DNA from: Prosthecobacter debontii | GTDB lineage: Bacteria; Verrucomicrobiota; Verrucomicrobiia; Chthoniobacterales; Chthoniobacteraceae | Direction: 5' to 3' | Assembly (NCBI GenBank): GCA_945861385.1 | Contig: CAMAUI010000023.1 | Coordinates: 1 to 46,606, forward strand | Length of the DNA stretch: 46,606 nt | Shown: one piece after another, positions 31,270 through 41,786 of the stretch | Numbering within the stretch: position 1 is the first letter of the stretch | Layout of the letters: each line of letters opens with the position of its first letter | Made by a program: the position numbers and the translations under genes | Notes under the pieces: model-generated | What the model was told of the DNA's origin: nothing | Seen by the model: only the letters and a program-made list of their open reading frames with translations | Databases searched by the model: none

Positions 31270-33822
31270 TTACTTGCGGCTGGGGTTCAGCAGTTCGTCT
31301 TTTAAGGACTCGAGGATGTCCCCCAGGGCGTCAGGGCGCTTTGGCTTCGTTTCAGGCTGGGGCGCAGGCGTGGCCTCCGGGGTGGGTATGCCGGGCGTGC
31401 GCTTCAGCCTTGGATCCGGCTGAGGCGCAGGCGCGGGCTCCGGAGCGGGTGGGCTGAAGTAATGAGTCTTCTGCAGGCGGTAGTTGTCGTTAAAGAGGGC
31501 GGCTTCGGCCATGAGCGCCTCGCTGTCGGCAGGGAGCCCTGCGAAGATCGCGAAAACGCCGGCGGTCCATTTGCGTTCCGCCGCTGCTTCGGGCGTGATG
31601 CCGGGACGGATGAATGCGCGTGCCATCGCGAGCACGCTTTGAGGAGTGAGATCGTTCCAACCGATCATTGTAGTGCTGATCCCTACACGGATTCTGAGGT
31701 AGCCATCCGTCGCGCGAATCACCCCGCCACTGACAGGCTGGCCATTCTTGCGCTGGAGCGGGCCAGCGTAACCGGTTTCGAGGTCCCTGATGAGCTGGTC
31801 CTTGAATTGCGCCAGCCACTCGATGCGGCGTTTGAGGAGGTCGCGATCCTTCACATGCGGGTCAGACTTCACAAGGACAGCGGTGATCACCCTGGCTGCT
31901 TCAGCGAACTGGTAGGCTTCGCAAAGGGTCTTCATGCGCAGCTTCGCGGCGGTGAGCAGTTGCTCCTCGGCGGCCACCTGCATCGCTGCTTTCCTTGCGG
32001 CCTCCGCACGGGCGGCGAAATTGGCCTCCGCCATTTTTGCCCCAATCTCCCTGACTTTTTCGGTGATTGCTGCGAGGAGGCGGCTGGTTTTGATTTTCGT
32101 CTTCAGCTCATCCACACCTTTCAGTGCGGCCTCGAGCTTGGGCACGTCGTCCAGGTTCCTCACGTCATCCATGAAGACCCGATAGGCCGCGTATTCCTCG
32201 AGGTAGCGTTTGACGAGCGGCTTGTACTCCCCGACCCACACGCCGTCGCCCGCGGGGTTGGATGCCTGGAATTCCCGCAAGAGGGTGGAGCCATCGGCGA
32301 ATGCGCCATTTTCCCAGTTCTTGAGTCCGAGAATCAGCAGGCCGATGGCCTCGTAGCTCGTGCTGTCAAATCTCGCACCCTCGGAGGGTGCGACGGACTC
32401 CTCGCCGCTGGCCAGCTTCCCGATGCGGCGAAGGAAGGAAACCAGCTTCTGATCCATGCCGATGGCGTTTGGAGAGAGCTTTTGCGACATGTCCCGGAAT
32501 GCGCGCCGGGCGGGGGTCGGATGCCCGTCGAGCAGTTCTGTCAGCCCTTCATGCACCGCACTCCAACTGTGGCGCGGCTCGGGAAGCATGCCGTCGGCAT
32601 AGAGTTCACGGAACGCCGCCGCAGCCTCGCGAAGTTCCCCGTTGATCAGCTTTTTCCGGGCTGCGTTATAGAGACCCTCCGCCTCCTCCATCGTGCCCTT
32701 GGAGTTGGTGGACTGTGAATTCTTCGTGTTGTTTTTCCCCGACTGGTCGCGGTTTCGTGTGTTGTAGAAATACATCGCTCCCGCTGCAATGGCCGCGACC
32801 AGCAGAAACTTCAGGAAGCCGCCTCCATGCCTCCTCGCTGGGGCCGAGGCAACCACCCTGGGCTGGCGCACTCTCCCCCCGCCCTTGCGCAGTTCATTGC
32901 GCGCATATTCGAGGTTCCCGATGAATTCCGCGTAGCTTGCCCATCGGTCCGATGGCCGCGCTGCAAGCGCCTTGTCTATCACATGGGCCGTCGGTTCAGA
33001 GACGTTCCGCGCGAAGCTTGCGAGATGCACGGGCTTGCTCTTGATCTTCTTCAGCTCCGCAATCGAATTTGTCTCGGCGATGAACGGCGGCCGCCCGGCG
33101 ATGGCGTGAAACAGCGTCGCCGCAAGCGAGTACATGTCGCTCCGGAAATCCTCCGCTTTGCCATCCAGCTTCTCCGGCGAGACGTAATACGGCGTGGCCC
33201 ACACCTCGCCCTCCTCCTCGCTCTGTTTCTCGACGAGAACCGCGAGGCCGAAGTCCACGATCTTCGCCGTGTGCTCATCGGCAAACAGGATGTTGCCGGG
33301 CTTGATGTCGCGGTGGATGAGGCCCTTTTCGAGTCCGGCCTGGAGCCCGTTGGCGATCTGGATGCCGACCTCCAGCACGCGATCCTCCGGCACCTTGGTG
33401 ATTTGCGCCATCAGGGCATCGAGGCTGCCGTGATCCACCACCTCCATCGCCAGATAGAGCAACCCGCGGTCTTCGCCGAAGGAGAAAATTTTCACGATGT
33501 TCGGATGGTTGAGGCTCGCCGTGACCTGCGCCTCGCTCTCGAACCGTTTCACGAAAATCGGATCCTCGCTGTATTCGCGCTTCATCAGCTTGATCGCGAC
33601 GTTGCGCTTCAGCTTGTTGTCCACCCCCCGGTAAACCAATCCCTGCCCGCCTTCGCCGAGCAACCCGGTGATCTCGTAGTTCGCGAAATGCTGGCGCACA
33701 CGCATCCATGTCTCGCAGCCCGGGCAGAGGATTTTTGCGTAAGGCTCCGCATTGGTAACATCAGCCGACATGCCGCAAATCGGGCACGTCGCGATATTCT
33801 CATCTTTGGCGGATTCCTCCAT
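31270..33822 (-). CDS. Membrane Ser/Thr protein kinase with N-terminal zinc ribbon
   Basis: An 850-residue Hanks-type kinase. A zinc ribbon is formed by Cys13, Cys16, Cys33 and Cys36 (CPIC...CPGC). The kinase domain covers about 50-310: Gly loop GEGGQG (56-61), Lys78, catalytic HRDIKPGN (170-177) and DFG (190-192). One membrane segment is at about 336-352. The remaining 500 residues, outside the membrane by this topology, are helical with no enzyme motif and end in a Pro-rich tail. I chose ATG 33822, just before the ribbon. It lies downstream of the hybrid histidine kinase on the same strand, 147 bases away. Confidence 0.9.
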   Translation of the reverse strand: MEESAKDENIATCPICGMSADVTNAEPYAKILCPGCETWMRVRQHFANYEITGLLGEGGQGLVYRGVDNKLKRNVAIKLMKREYSEDPIFVKRFESEAQVTASLNHPNIVKIFSFGEDRGLLYLAMEVVDHGSLDALMAQITKVPEDRVLEVGIQIANGLQAGLEKGLIHRDIKPGNILFADEHTAKIVDFGLAVLVEKQSEEEGEVWATPYYVSPEKLDGKAEDFRSDMYSLAATLFHAIAGRPPFIAETNSIAELKKIKSKPVHLASFARNVSEPTAHVIDKALAARPSDRWASYAEFIGNLEYARNELRKGGGRVRQPRVVASAPARRHGGGFLKFLLVAAIAAGAMYFYNTRNRDQSGKNNTKNSQSTNSKGTMEEAEGLYNAARKKLINGELREAAAAFRELYADGMLPEPRHSWSAVHEGLTELLDGHPTPARRAFRDMSQKLSPNAIGMDQKLVSFLRRIGKLASGEESVAPSEGARFDSTSYEAIGLLILGLKNWENGAFADGSTLLREFQASNPAGDGVWVGEYKPLVKRYLEEYAAYRVFMDDVRNLDDVPKLEAALKGVDELKTKIKTSRLLAAITEKVREIGAKMAEANFAARAEAARKAAMQVAAEEQLLTAAKLRMKTLCEAYQFAEAARVITAVLVKSDPHVKDRDLLKRRIEWLAQFKDQLIRDLETGYAGPLQRKNGQPVSGGVIRATDGYLRIRVGISTTMIGWNDLTPQSVLAMARAFIRPGITPEAAAERKWTAGVFAIFAGLPADSEALMAEAALFNDNYRLQKTHYFSPPAPEPAPAPQPDPRLKRTPGIPTPEATPAPQPETKPKRPDALGDILESLKDELLNPSRK

Positions 33823-33879
33823 TTGCGTTTGCTGAATACACAGTGCCCCCAATGAGGGCAAGTGGCTGGCGTGCATTGA

Positions 33880-33902
33880 AACCATCCTTTTTCGGGATGG
33901 TT
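33880..33902 (-). terminator. Hairpin between the histidine kinase and Ser/Thr kinase genes
   Basis: A perfect 8-base stem (AACCATCC / GGATGGTT) with a 7-base loop. Read on the minus strand it is followed by only a few T. It lies 68 bases after the histidine kinase stop and before the next start. A weak terminator or processing site is possible. Confidence 0.35.
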
Positions 33903-33969
33903 GTGGGGCAGGCCCGGATTGAGGCGTTTACTTTTCCACCAGCGGGCCGGTGGGAATGCGGCCGCGGCT

Positions 33970-36282
33970 TCACGATTCGGCGAGGATGGATGACAGCTTG
34001 GCTGCGAGTTGATCGAGCTTGAACGGCTTTTGCAGGAAACCAGAGAGGCCCGTCCCCGCGAAACGCTGGGTCGCCTCCTGTTCGTTGAATCCGCTCATCA
34101 GCACCAGGCGCACATTCGGATCCAGCGCATGGAGCCGGCGGGATGCAGCCTCGCCATCGAGCCTCGGCATCGTGAGGTCCATGAGCACGGCGCGGTAATT
34201 CCCACCCATTTTTTTGAAAAGCTCGACCGCCTCGAGCCCGTCGCACGCGACGTCCACTTGAAAGCCGAACGACTCAATCATCCGCGCGCTCACGATGCAT
34301 ACCGGCTCCTCGTCGTCCACGATGAGGATGGTCCCCGATCCGCGCCACTTCGTGGCTTTAGGCACGTCCCCCGCATGCTTCCGGGCCTGCCCGGATGCGA
34401 TCGGGAAGAGCAGCTTGAAGAGCGATCCCTTCCCGGGCTCGCTGTACACCTTCATCGCGCCCCTGTGCCCGCGCACGATCCCGAGCACCGCGCTCAGTCC
34501 CAGCCCCCGCCCGGTGAATTTCGTCGTGTAAAATGGCTCGAAGATGCGCGCCTGCGTCTCGGCGCTCATGCCGGAGCCGTTGTCCGCCACGTCGAGAAAC
34601 ACATAATCGCCCGCGGGGAAATTCTGCGCGAGCACCATGCTCTGAAGGTAGTCACTGTCCACGCGCACGAGGCCGGTCGTGAGGGAGATCGTCCCGCCAT
34701 TTTCATCGAAGGCCTCGCTCGCATTGATGACGAGATTCATCACCACCTGCCGGAGCTGCGTCGCGTCGCCCTCGATCGGCGGAAGATCGTCGGCGAGATG
34801 GAAGCGGAGCGTCGCAGTCTTTGCGGTGGAATGTTTCAGCAGTTGGGTGGTCTCCTGGATGAGCGCGTTGAAATTGAGCAGCGTCACCTCGAAGCGGCCG
34901 CGGCCCGAATACGCGAGCATCTGCTTGCAAAGATCCGCCGCGCGCACCGCCACCTCCTCGATTTCGGACAGGTAGTTCTGGCACTTGTCCGCCTCGGTAA
35001 GCGACATCCTGGCGAGGCTGGCATTCCCCAGCACGCCAGTGAGCAGGTTGTTGAAATCATGCGCGATCCCGCCCGCGAGCACGCCGAGACTCTCAAGGCG
35101 CTGCGTCTCCTGCAGCTTCCGCTCGAATGCCTCCCGCTCCTCCTCCGCGTGCTTGCGCTCGGTGATGTCCTGCGCGATTCCGGCAACCCGTTCAGCCCGC
35201 CCGCCGGCATGCGGGATCGGGAACGACCGGTCGCGCAGCCACCGCACGCCACCATCCGGGCGGATGATCCGGTATTCCGTCTCCCTCTTCGCTTCGCGTT
35301 CATCTGCGAAAGCCTTCAGCACGCGATCCCGATCCTCGGGATGGATCGCACTTTGCCAGGCGGTGCTCGAGGCGGACAGCACGGAGCCGGGGATGCCGAA
35401 GATTTTCTCGAAGGCGGGATTCACGAACAGCACCTGCCGGGTCGGAAAATCGTAGAGCCAGAAAATCTCGTCCACATTCTCGGCAAGCTGCCGGAAACGC
35501 TGCTCGCTTTTCACGAGTTCCTCGTCGCGCACGCGGATCTGTGCCGCCATCGAGTCGAACGCCTTCGAGAGCACTGCCAGTTCGTCCTTTCCCTCCAGGC
35601 TGGCCGTGGCGCCCATGTCGCCCCTCGCGAGCGCGGCTGTCGCGCGGACAAGCCGGTTCACACGATTGGTGAGCGTACGGTGGAAGATGATCGAAAACAG
35701 AATCGTGAGCCCGAGAAGCACCGCCGCCTCGATCTGCGTGCGGCGCAAATCCACCGCGGCGACCTCCGCCTTGCGCGCGGCAAGATCAATCTCGATCACC
35801 GCGACGCCCGATCCCCCCGCATGGGGCGCGCCGGGTTTCGTGATGGGAAACGGGTAGGCGCCAGTGATCCGCGAGCGATCCGCAGTCACCTCCTCAAGCC
35901 CCTCCCCGCGTTTGCGCACCTGCTCCACAAGTCCGGCGCTGCCCGCCGCGACGGAGCTGGCGAGCGGCACCCGCCGTTCGCCCTCGCGGGATGAAAAAAG
36001 CACGCGATCCTCCGCATCGAGGATCGTCACGTATCGGGCACCGGGCCGGGCCCCGGTCAGCGCCACCTCGCGCTCCGCGCCCGCGGGCTGATCCACCCCC
36101 ATGAAGTGCGACATCATGCCGCCAAGCTTTTCCCCGAGGAACTTCACATACCTTCCCGTCTCCTGTTCGATCAGCTCATCCTGAGCTTTCCGGTCGTAGA
36201 TGTACGCGATGACACCTGCCAGCCCGCCGAATGAGAGCAGCAGCAGCGGAATCCCGATCCGTAGCGGAGGAAAGTACCTCAT
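33970..36282 (-). CDS. Hybrid sensor histidine kinase (HAMP-PAS-HisKA-HATPase-REC)
   Basis: A 770-residue membrane sensor. It has a membrane segment at 8-28, a periplasmic domain at about 30-180 and a second membrane segment at 183-201. HAMP is at about 202-255 and PAS at about 262-376. The HisKA domain has phospho-His408 (GGIAHDFNNLLTG). The ATPase domain has N520, DNGSGM and GRGLGLS. A C-terminal receiver starts at about 650, with phospho-Asp702 (VLMDLTMPRLDG) and Lys752. I chose ATG 36282 because the first membrane segment follows. No output regulator is adjacent, so its target is unknown. It is divergent from mqnD. Confidence 0.93.
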   Translation of the reverse strand: MRYFPPLRIGIPLLLLSFGGLAGVIAYIYDRKAQDELIEQETGRYVKFLGEKLGGMMSHFMGVDQPAGAEREVALTGARPGARYVTILDAEDRVLFSSREGERRVPLASSVAAGSAGLVEQVRKRGEGLEEVTADRSRITGAYPFPITKPGAPHAGGSGVAVIEIDLAARKAEVAAVDLRRTQIEAAVLLGLTILFSIIFHRTLTNRVNRLVRATAALARGDMGATASLEGKDELAVLSKAFDSMAAQIRVRDEELVKSEQRFRQLAENVDEIFWLYDFPTRQVLFVNPAFEKIFGIPGSVLSASSTAWQSAIHPEDRDRVLKAFADEREAKRETEYRIIRPDGGVRWLRDRSFPIPHAGGRAERVAGIAQDITERKHAEEEREAFERKLQETQRLESLGVLAGGIAHDFNNLLTGVLGNASLARMSLTEADKCQNYLSEIEEVAVRAADLCKQMLAYSGRGRFEVTLLNFNALIQETTQLLKHSTAKTATLRFHLADDLPPIEGDATQLRQVVMNLVINASEAFDENGGTISLTTGLVRVDSDYLQSMVLAQNFPAGDYVFLDVADNGSGMSAETQARIFEPFYTTKFTGRGLGLSAVLGIVRGHRGAMKVYSEPGKGSLFKLLFPIASGQARKHAGDVPKATKWRGSGTILIVDDEEPVCIVSARMIESFGFQVDVACDGLEAVELFKKMGGNYRAVLMDLTMPRLDGEAASRRLHALDPNVRLVLMSGFNEQEATQRFAGTGLSGFLQKPFKLDQLAAKLSSILAES

Positions 36283-36527
36283 TTGCCGGGTCCCTCCGCA
36301 GTTCGGCCAATTATCCACGCATCCCGCGTCGGCGGCATGATGTTCATGGAGGTGTGAAGGTTCATTGTTCGATCGGGAGATGTGGAGTCTGTGCGCATCG
36401 TAAATGGGGGGTGCGCCCTCCGCCACTTGAAATGTTGATCATGGAAAATCGCGCGCCTCGCCCGCTGGATGGGCTTCCGGCAATGGATTCGCTTCCCCTC
36501 TTCCTCAAAAAACGCGATGCCTGCGGG

Positions 36528-37400
36528 ATGTCTGAAGCCACGACACTCACTCTCGGCCACAGCCCGGACCCGGATGACGCTTTCATGTTTTACGCGCTCG
36601 CCGAGCACAAAATTCCGACGGGCCGCTGGCGCTTCGAGCACATCCTCCAGGACATCCAGACTCTCAACGAGCGATGCACCCGCGGAGAACTGCACATCTC
36701 CGCCATCAGCATCCACGCCTACGCAAGCGTGCTGGACAAATACGCCCTGCTTCCCTGCGGAGCGAGCATGGGCGAGGGCTACGGGCCGATGCTCGTCGTC
36801 AGGCGCGGGCGGGCGCTGCCGGACTTGGCGGACTTCGGCGCGATCCGCGCATGGCTCGAGCACCAGCGCATCGCGGTGCCGGGGAAAATGACGAGCGCCT
36901 TCCTCGCGCTGAAGCTCTTCATGCTCGCCGAGCCGATGCACACCGTGGTCCCGTTTGACCGCATCTTTGATTCCCTCGCCGAGGGGAACGCGGACGCGGG
37001 CCTCATCATCCACGAGGGCCAGCTCACCTATCAGCGCGACGGCTTCGACCTCGTCCTCGATCTCGGCGCATGGTGGCACACCGAGACGGGCCTGCCTCTC
37101 CCGCTTGGCGGCAACGTGATCCGCAAGGACATCGCGCCGCGCGACCGCTCGGAGATCAACAAAATCCTCCGCGAAAGCATCCGCTACGGGCTGGAGCACC
37201 GGGCGGCGGGAGTCGAGCACGCCCTCCCGCTCGGCCGCGGCCTCGACCGCGCGCTCGCGGACAAATTCATCGGCATGTATGTCAATGAGCGGACACTCGA
37301 CTACGGCGACTCGGGACGTCTCGCGATCCGGGAGTTTCTCCATCGCGGCTACCAGCTCGGGTTCCTGCCGGAGCCGGTGGAACTGGAGTTCGTGGAGTAG
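36528..37400 (+). CDS. mqnD: 1,4-dihydroxy-6-naphthoate synthase
   Basis: Enzyme of the futalosine route to menaquinone; it converts cyclic dehypoxanthine futalosine to 1,4-dihydroxy-6-naphthoate. The 290-residue protein opens with the family signature [19 protein letters not shown] and has [15 protein letters not shown] and [18 protein letters not shown], all typical of MqnD. I chose ATG 36528 at the family start; ATGs at 36432 and 36438 are in frame but add unrelated residues. It heads the run mqnD-purE-purK-sua5-murJ, with 40 bases to purE. Confidence 0.9.
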   Translation: MSEATTLTLGHSPDPDDAFMFYALAEHKIPTGRWRFEHILQDIQTLNERCTRGELHISAISIHAYASVLDKYALLPCGASMGEGYGPMLVVRRGRALPDLADFGAIRAWLEHQRIAVPGKMTSAFLALKLFMLAEPMHTVVPFDRIFDSLAEGNADAGLIIHEGQLTYQRDGFDLVLDLGAWWHTETGLPLPLGGNVIRKDIAPRDRSEINKILRESIRYGLEHRAAGVEHALPLGRGLDRALADKFIGMYVNERTLDYGDSGRLAIREFLHRGYQLGFLPEPVELEFVE

Positions 37401-37440
37401 CGGCTCGACACCTGCGCGCCCGCTCTTTTCAATCCGCCGC

Positions 37441-37929
37441 ATGAAATCCGCCGCGCAAGTCGCCGTGATCATGGGCAGCAAGTCCGACTGGGACACGATG
37501 AAGCATGCCGTGGAGATGCTGGAAAAATTCCGCATCCCGCACGAATCGCGCGTCGTGTCCGCGCATCGCACGCCGGATCTGCTCGCCGACTTCGCGAAGA
37601 ACGCGGCGGGCCGGGGGATCCTGGTGATCATCGCGGGCGCGGGCGGCGCGGCCCACCTGCCGGGAATGGTGGCGGCGAACACGCATCTGCCGGTGCTCGG
37701 CGTGCCCGTGAAGAGCCGCGCGCTGACCGGCCTGGATTCGCTGCTGAGCATCGCGCAGATGCCCGCCGGAGTGCCCGTGGGCACGATGGCAATCGGCGAG
37801 GCCGGCGCGAAAAACGCGGGCATCCTCGCCGCGGGCATCCTCGCGCTCGGCGATGCGCGTGTGCGCAGGGCGCTCGTGGCTTTTCGCAAAAAGCAGACGG
37901 CGGATGTGCTGGGAGCGAAGCTGCCATGA
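37441..37929 (+). CDS. purE: N5-carboxyaminoimidazole ribonucleotide mutase
   Basis: Purine synthesis: rearranges N5-CAIR to CAIR. The 162-residue protein has the class I signature [14 protein letters not shown], the catalytic His in VVSAHRTPD, and [16 protein letters not shown]. The length is standard. Its stop overlaps the purK start by 4 bases, so the two successive enzymes are translated together. Confidence 0.96.
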   Translation: MKSAAQVAVIMGSKSDWDTMKHAVEMLEKFRIPHESRVVSAHRTPDLLADFAKNAAGRGILVIIAGAGGAAHLPGMVAANTHLPVLGVPVKSRALTGLDSLLSIAQMPAGVPVGTMAIGEAGAKNAGILAAGILALGDARVRRALVAFRKKQTADVLGAKLP

Positions 37930-39074
37930 GCGACCGCCAACCGATCCTCCCCGGCTCGACTCTCGGTGTGATGGGAAGCGGCCAGCTTGGCCGGATGTTC
38001 GCGATCGCCGCACGGAGGATGGGATACCGCGTGGCGACGTTCTCCCCGGATTACGACACGCCAACCGGGCAGGTCGCCGACATCGAGGTGACCGCGGGCT
38101 ACGACGACGAGGCGAAGGTGCGGGAATTTGCGAAGGGTGTGGCGGTGCTCACGTTCGAGTTTGAAAACGTGCCATCGCGGACCGTCGCGTGGGCCGCGGA
38201 GCATTGCCTGGTGCGCCCCTCGGGCAATGTGCTGCACATCTGCCAGCACCGGCTCCGGGAGAAAAATTTCCTCGCCGCCGCCGGTCTGCCGGTCGCGCCA
38301 TTCCGCGAAGTCGCCAGCGCCGCGCAGCTTGCCGCCGCCGCGCGCGACATCGGCCTGCCGGGCGTCTTGAAGACGGCGGCGTTTGGCTACGACGGCAAGG
38401 GCCAGCGCAAGCTCCTCCCCGGCGACGATCTCGCGGAGGCATGGAAGCCCTTCGACGGCGCATCAGCGGTGCTGGAAAAATTCATCGCTTTTGAGCGCGA
38501 AATCTCCGTGCTGGTCGCACGCGGGGCGGACGGCGCGATGACCACGTGGCCGGTGTGCGAGAACGAGCACGCGAATCACATCCTCGACATCACCTGCTGC
38601 CCGGCGCGCATCCCCGCGCCTGTCGCCAGCCGCGCCCGCGACATCGCGACGCAAGCCGCCCGCGCGCTGGATCTCGTGGGCGTGCTCGCGGTCGAGATGT
38701 TCCTCCAGCACGACGGCGCGATCCTCATCAACGAACTCGCGCCACGTCCGCACAACAGCGGGCACTTCAGCTTCGACGCGAGCGTGACCTCGCAGTTCGA
38801 GCAGCAGGTGCGCGCCGTGTGCGGCCTGCCGCTCGGCTCGACCGACTCCCTCCAGCCCGCCGCAATGGCGAACCTGCTCGGCGACGCCTGGGCAAACGGC
38901 GAGCCGGACTGGGCCGCCGCCCTCGCAAACGGAGCCGTGAAGCTGCATCTCTACGGCAAGGCGCAGCCAAAACCGGGGAGAAAAATGGGGCACCTCGTCG
39001 CCTTTGGCCGCGATGTTGACGAGGCGGCTGACATCGTCCGCGCCGCCCGCGCCGCACTTTTGCACCGCCGATGA
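37926..39074 (+). CDS. purK: N5-carboxyaminoimidazole ribonucleotide synthase
   Basis: ATP-grasp enzyme making N5-CAIR from AIR and bicarbonate, the step before PurE. The 382-residue protein has [20 protein letters not shown] at the N-terminus and [11 protein letters not shown]. The ATP-grasp features [28 protein letters not shown] and [20 protein letters not shown] follow. Length and motifs are normal. It overlaps both neighbours by 4 bases. Confidence 0.96.
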   Translation: MSDRQPILPGSTLGVMGSGQLGRMFAIAARRMGYRVATFSPDYDTPTGQVADIEVTAGYDDEAKVREFAKGVAVLTFEFENVPSRTVAWAAEHCLVRPSGNVLHICQHRLREKNFLAAAGLPVAPFREVASAAQLAAAARDIGLPGVLKTAAFGYDGKGQRKLLPGDDLAEAWKPFDGASAVLEKFIAFEREISVLVARGADGAMTTWPVCENEHANHILDITCCPARIPAPVASRARDIATQAARALDLVGVLAVEMFLQHDGAILINELAPRPHNSGHFSFDASVTSQFEQQVRAVCGLPLGSTDSLQPAAMANLLGDAWANGEPDWAAALANGAVKLHLYGKAQPKPGRKMGHLVAFGRDVDEAADIVRAARAALLHRR

Positions 39075-40069
39075 ACACGCAGATCGCACCGACCACGGAT
39101 GCGCGGCAACTTGATGAAGCCGTGGAGGCCGCAGTCCTCCTGCTGAACGCCGGCTTCTCCGTCGCGCTGCCCACCGAGACCGTCTATGGCCTCGCGGGCG
39201 CGGCGATGAACAAGGAGGCGCTGCTCCGCATTTTTCAATCGAAGGAACGCCCGTTTTTCAATCCGCTGATCGTCCACCTCCCGTCAGCCGACTGGCTCGA
39301 CCGCGTGTGCGTGGTTTCCGAGGAGGACCGCTCCCTGGTCGCGCGGCTGAGCGCGACTTTCTGGCCGGGGCCGCTGACAATTGTGCTGCCGCGGAAGGGC
39401 AGCGTGCCCGATCTCGCCACCTCCGGCCTGCCGACGGTCGCCGTGCGGGTGAGCGCGCATCCGGTGTTTCAGCGTGTGATCACCGCATTCGATCAGCCGC
39501 TCGCAGCGCCGAGCGCAAACCGGTTTGGGCGGATCAGCCCGACTGCCGCGGCGCATGTGATGGCGGAACTCGATGGGCGCATTCACTTGATCGTGGATGG
39601 CGGGCCGACGATGCACGGGATCGAAAGCACGGTCGTCTCGGTGCGCGGGGACAGCATGTGGATTCTCCGCGACGGCCCGGTCTCCGCCGAGCAGTTGAAG
39701 CCGTTTGGAAAAGTGGGAACCGGTACCGCGATGCCGGCACAGCGCCCCGTCGCACCCGGACAGTTGAAATCCCACTACTCGCCGGAAACCCGGATGCTCC
39801 TGCTGAAACCGGGGGTGCCGCCAAAGATCGAGCGCCCGGAACCGTGGGGCCTGCTGGCCTTCCGCACGGCTGAAAACATGGGGCCTTACAAACACATCGA
39901 AGTGTTGAGCGAATCGGGCGATCTCCGCGAGGCGGCTGCCACGCTTTTTGCAAAACTGCGCGCGCTGGACGCGATGTGCCTGCAGCAGATCGTCGCGGAA
40001 CCCGTGCCGGAAACCGGGCTCGGCGTCGCAATCATGGACCGCCTGCGCAAGGCCGCCGGGAATGCCTGA
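39071..40069 (+). CDS. Threonylcarbamoyl-AMP synthase, long Sua5 type
   Basis: Makes threonylcarbamoyl-AMP for the t6A modification of tRNAs that read ANN codons. The 332-residue protein has the YrdC domain (LPTETVYGLAGAAMNKEALL, KERPFFNPLIVHL, PSANRFGRISPTAAAHV). A C-terminal Sua5 domain from about residue 220 starts at the linker APGQLKSHYSPETRMLLL, so it is the long Sua5/YwlC form rather than TsaC. It overlaps purK by 4 bases and murJ by 8 bases. Confidence 0.92.
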   Translation: MNTQIAPTTDARQLDEAVEAAVLLLNAGFSVALPTETVYGLAGAAMNKEALLRIFQSKERPFFNPLIVHLPSADWLDRVCVVSEEDRSLVARLSATFWPGPLTIVLPRKGSVPDLATSGLPTVAVRVSAHPVFQRVITAFDQPLAAPSANRFGRISPTAAAHVMAELDGRIHLIVDGGPTMHGIESTVVSVRGDSMWILRDGPVSAEQLKPFGKVGTGTAMPAQRPVAPGQLKSHYSPETRMLLLKPGVPPKIERPEPWGLLAFRTAENMGPYKHIEVLSESGDLREAAATLFAKLRALDAMCLQQIVAEPVPETGLGVAIMDRLRKAAGNA

Positions 40070-41657
40070 GCGCAACCTGCCCCGCACCGGGAAAGCCGCG
40101 GCCATCGTGGGCGTGGCGGTGATGTGTTCGCGCGTGCTCGGGCTTGCGCGCGAGGTTGTGTTCAACGCGCTGTTCGGCACCGCCACGCTGCAGTATTTCA
40201 TCACCGCGTTTCGCGTTCCGAATTTGCTCCGCGACTTGTTCGCCGAGGGTGCCCTCTCCACGGCGTTCATCACGGTCTTTTCAAAAAAGATCGCAACCGG
40301 GGGCGAAGCCTCCGCCTGGCAGCTCGCAAACCGCATCGGCACGCTCACGATCGTCGTGATGGGCGCGATCACGATCCTCGGCGTCGTCTTCGCCCCCGAG
40401 CTGATCGGCCTGCTCGCGGGCGGCTTCACGGGTGATGACGCGGCGCTGACCGCGGGCCTCACGTCGGTGATGTTTCCATTCATCCTCCTCGTCTCGGTCG
40501 CCGCGCAGGTGATGGGGATGCTGAATGCGAAGAACGTCTTCGGCTGGCCGGCGATGGCCTCGTCGTTCTTCAACATTGGCAGCATCGCAGGCGGCCTCAC
40601 CATCGCGTGGGTGATGGACAGCGGCTTTGGACGGAACGCGCTTTACGGCCTCGCGTACGGCACGCTCATCGGCGGCTTTTTGCAGCTCGCCGTGCAATTC
40701 CCGTCGCTCCGCCGCATCGGCTACCACCCGCGGCTGGATTTTCGCTGGCGCGATTCCGGGGTCGCCGAAGTGCTCCGCACGATGGCGCCGGCCGTGATCG
40801 CGGCGAGCGCGGTGCAGGTGAATGTGATGGTGAACACCAGCTTCGCCACGCACTGCGAGAGCGGCTCGGTCACGTGGCTCAACAACGCCTTCCGTCTCAT
40901 GCAGCTCCCGCTCGGCATGTTTGGCGTCGCGATCGGGACGGTGACCCTGCCCTTTCTTTCGAAGAGCGCCGCGCTCGGGCAGCGCGGGGATTTTCGGGCG
41001 GCACTCGCGCGCGGGATGCGGCTGGTTTTTTTCCTCACCGTCCCGGCAAGCGTCGGGCTATGGATGCTGTCCGGGCCGATTCTCAGCGTCATCTACGAAC
41101 ACAACAAAGTGACCGCCCATGACATCGCCCAGAGCGCCGTGGCATTGCAGTTTTACGCGATCGGCCTCGCGGCTTACGCGGGGATGAAAGTGCTCGCGCC
41201 CGCGTTTTACGCGATCGGCCGGCGGAAGACGCCGATGGTCATCAGCTTCATTTCCATCGCCGTGAACTACGCGCTCAACTCGCTTTTCGTCCGCTGGGGC
41301 TACGGCCACCGGGGCCTTGCGCTGAGCACAGGCATCGTCGCGCTCACGACTTTTGCCCTGCTCTATTTCTTCATGCACCGGGAAATCGCGCGCCTCGAGT
41401 CGAAGCGCCTCCTCATCACGCTCGCGAAAATTTTCGTCGCCAGCGATGTGCTCGCGCTCGTGTGCTGGGGCTGCGACTGGCTCATGCTCAGCCAGTGGGC
41501 CGGGATGGGTTTTGCGCTCCGGCTCACCTCGCTCACGCTCACCATCGGCCTCGCGCTCGGTGCATTCTTCGCAACCGCCGCGCTGCTGCGCCTGCGCGAA
41601 ATGCAGGACATCACGGCCGCCGTCAGACGCCGGCTGAACCGCCGCCGCGCGGCCTGA
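40062..41657 (+). CDS. murJ: Lipid II flippase MurJ
   Basis: Moves the peptidoglycan precursor lipid II across the inner membrane. The 531-residue polytopic protein has the MVF-family pattern with about 14 helices: SRVLGLAREVVFNALFG near the start, AFRVPNLLRDLFAEGALSTA, FPFILLVSVAAQVMGMLNA, and RLMQLPLGMFGVAIGTVTLP. I chose ATG 40062, eight bases inside the previous gene, where the family begins. It is the last gene of the mqnD-purEK run, followed by a REP palindrome and the convergent hemB gene. Confidence 0.95.
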   Translation: MPERNLPRTGKAAAIVGVAVMCSRVLGLAREVVFNALFGTATLQYFITAFRVPNLLRDLFAEGALSTAFITVFSKKIATGGEASAWQLANRIGTLTIVVMGAITILGVVFAPELIGLLAGGFTGDDAALTAGLTSVMFPFILLVSVAAQVMGMLNAKNVFGWPAMASSFFNIGSIAGGLTIAWVMDSGFGRNALYGLAYGTLIGGFLQLAVQFPSLRRIGYHPRLDFRWRDSGVAEVLRTMAPAVIAASAVQVNVMVNTSFATHCESGSVTWLNNAFRLMQLPLGMFGVAIGTVTLPFLSKSAALGQRGDFRAALARGMRLVFFLTVPASVGLWMLSGPILSVIYEHNKVTAHDIAQSAVALQFYAIGLAAYAGMKVLAPAFYAIGRRKTPMVISFISIAVNYALNSLFVRWGYGHRGLALSTGIVALTTFALLYFFMHREIARLESKRLLITLAKIFVASDVLALVCWGCDWLMLSQWAGMGFALRLTSLTLTIGLALGAFFATAALLRLREMQDITAAVRRRLNRRRAA

Positions 41658-41710
41658 CACCATCTCTCGGAATTTAGAAGACAGCGTGACCGTGGCGGCG
41701 TGGGCGCGGG

Positions 41711-41737
41711 GTAGGGCGGGTTGCAAACCCGCCCTAC
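41711..41737. repeat. REP palindrome, GTAG family
   Basis: A near-perfect palindrome from GTAG at 41711 to CTAC at 41737 (GTAGGGCGGGTT-GCA-AACCCGCCCTAC). It lies between the convergent murJ and hemB genes, where a bidirectional terminator would be expected. A related sequence (GTAGGGTGGGC) forms the arms of the insert in asnB. Confidence 0.82.
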
Positions 41738-41786
41738 CCGCCATTCGTCCGGTTATTTTTGAGAAATGGTATGGCACCCCCGCGCG

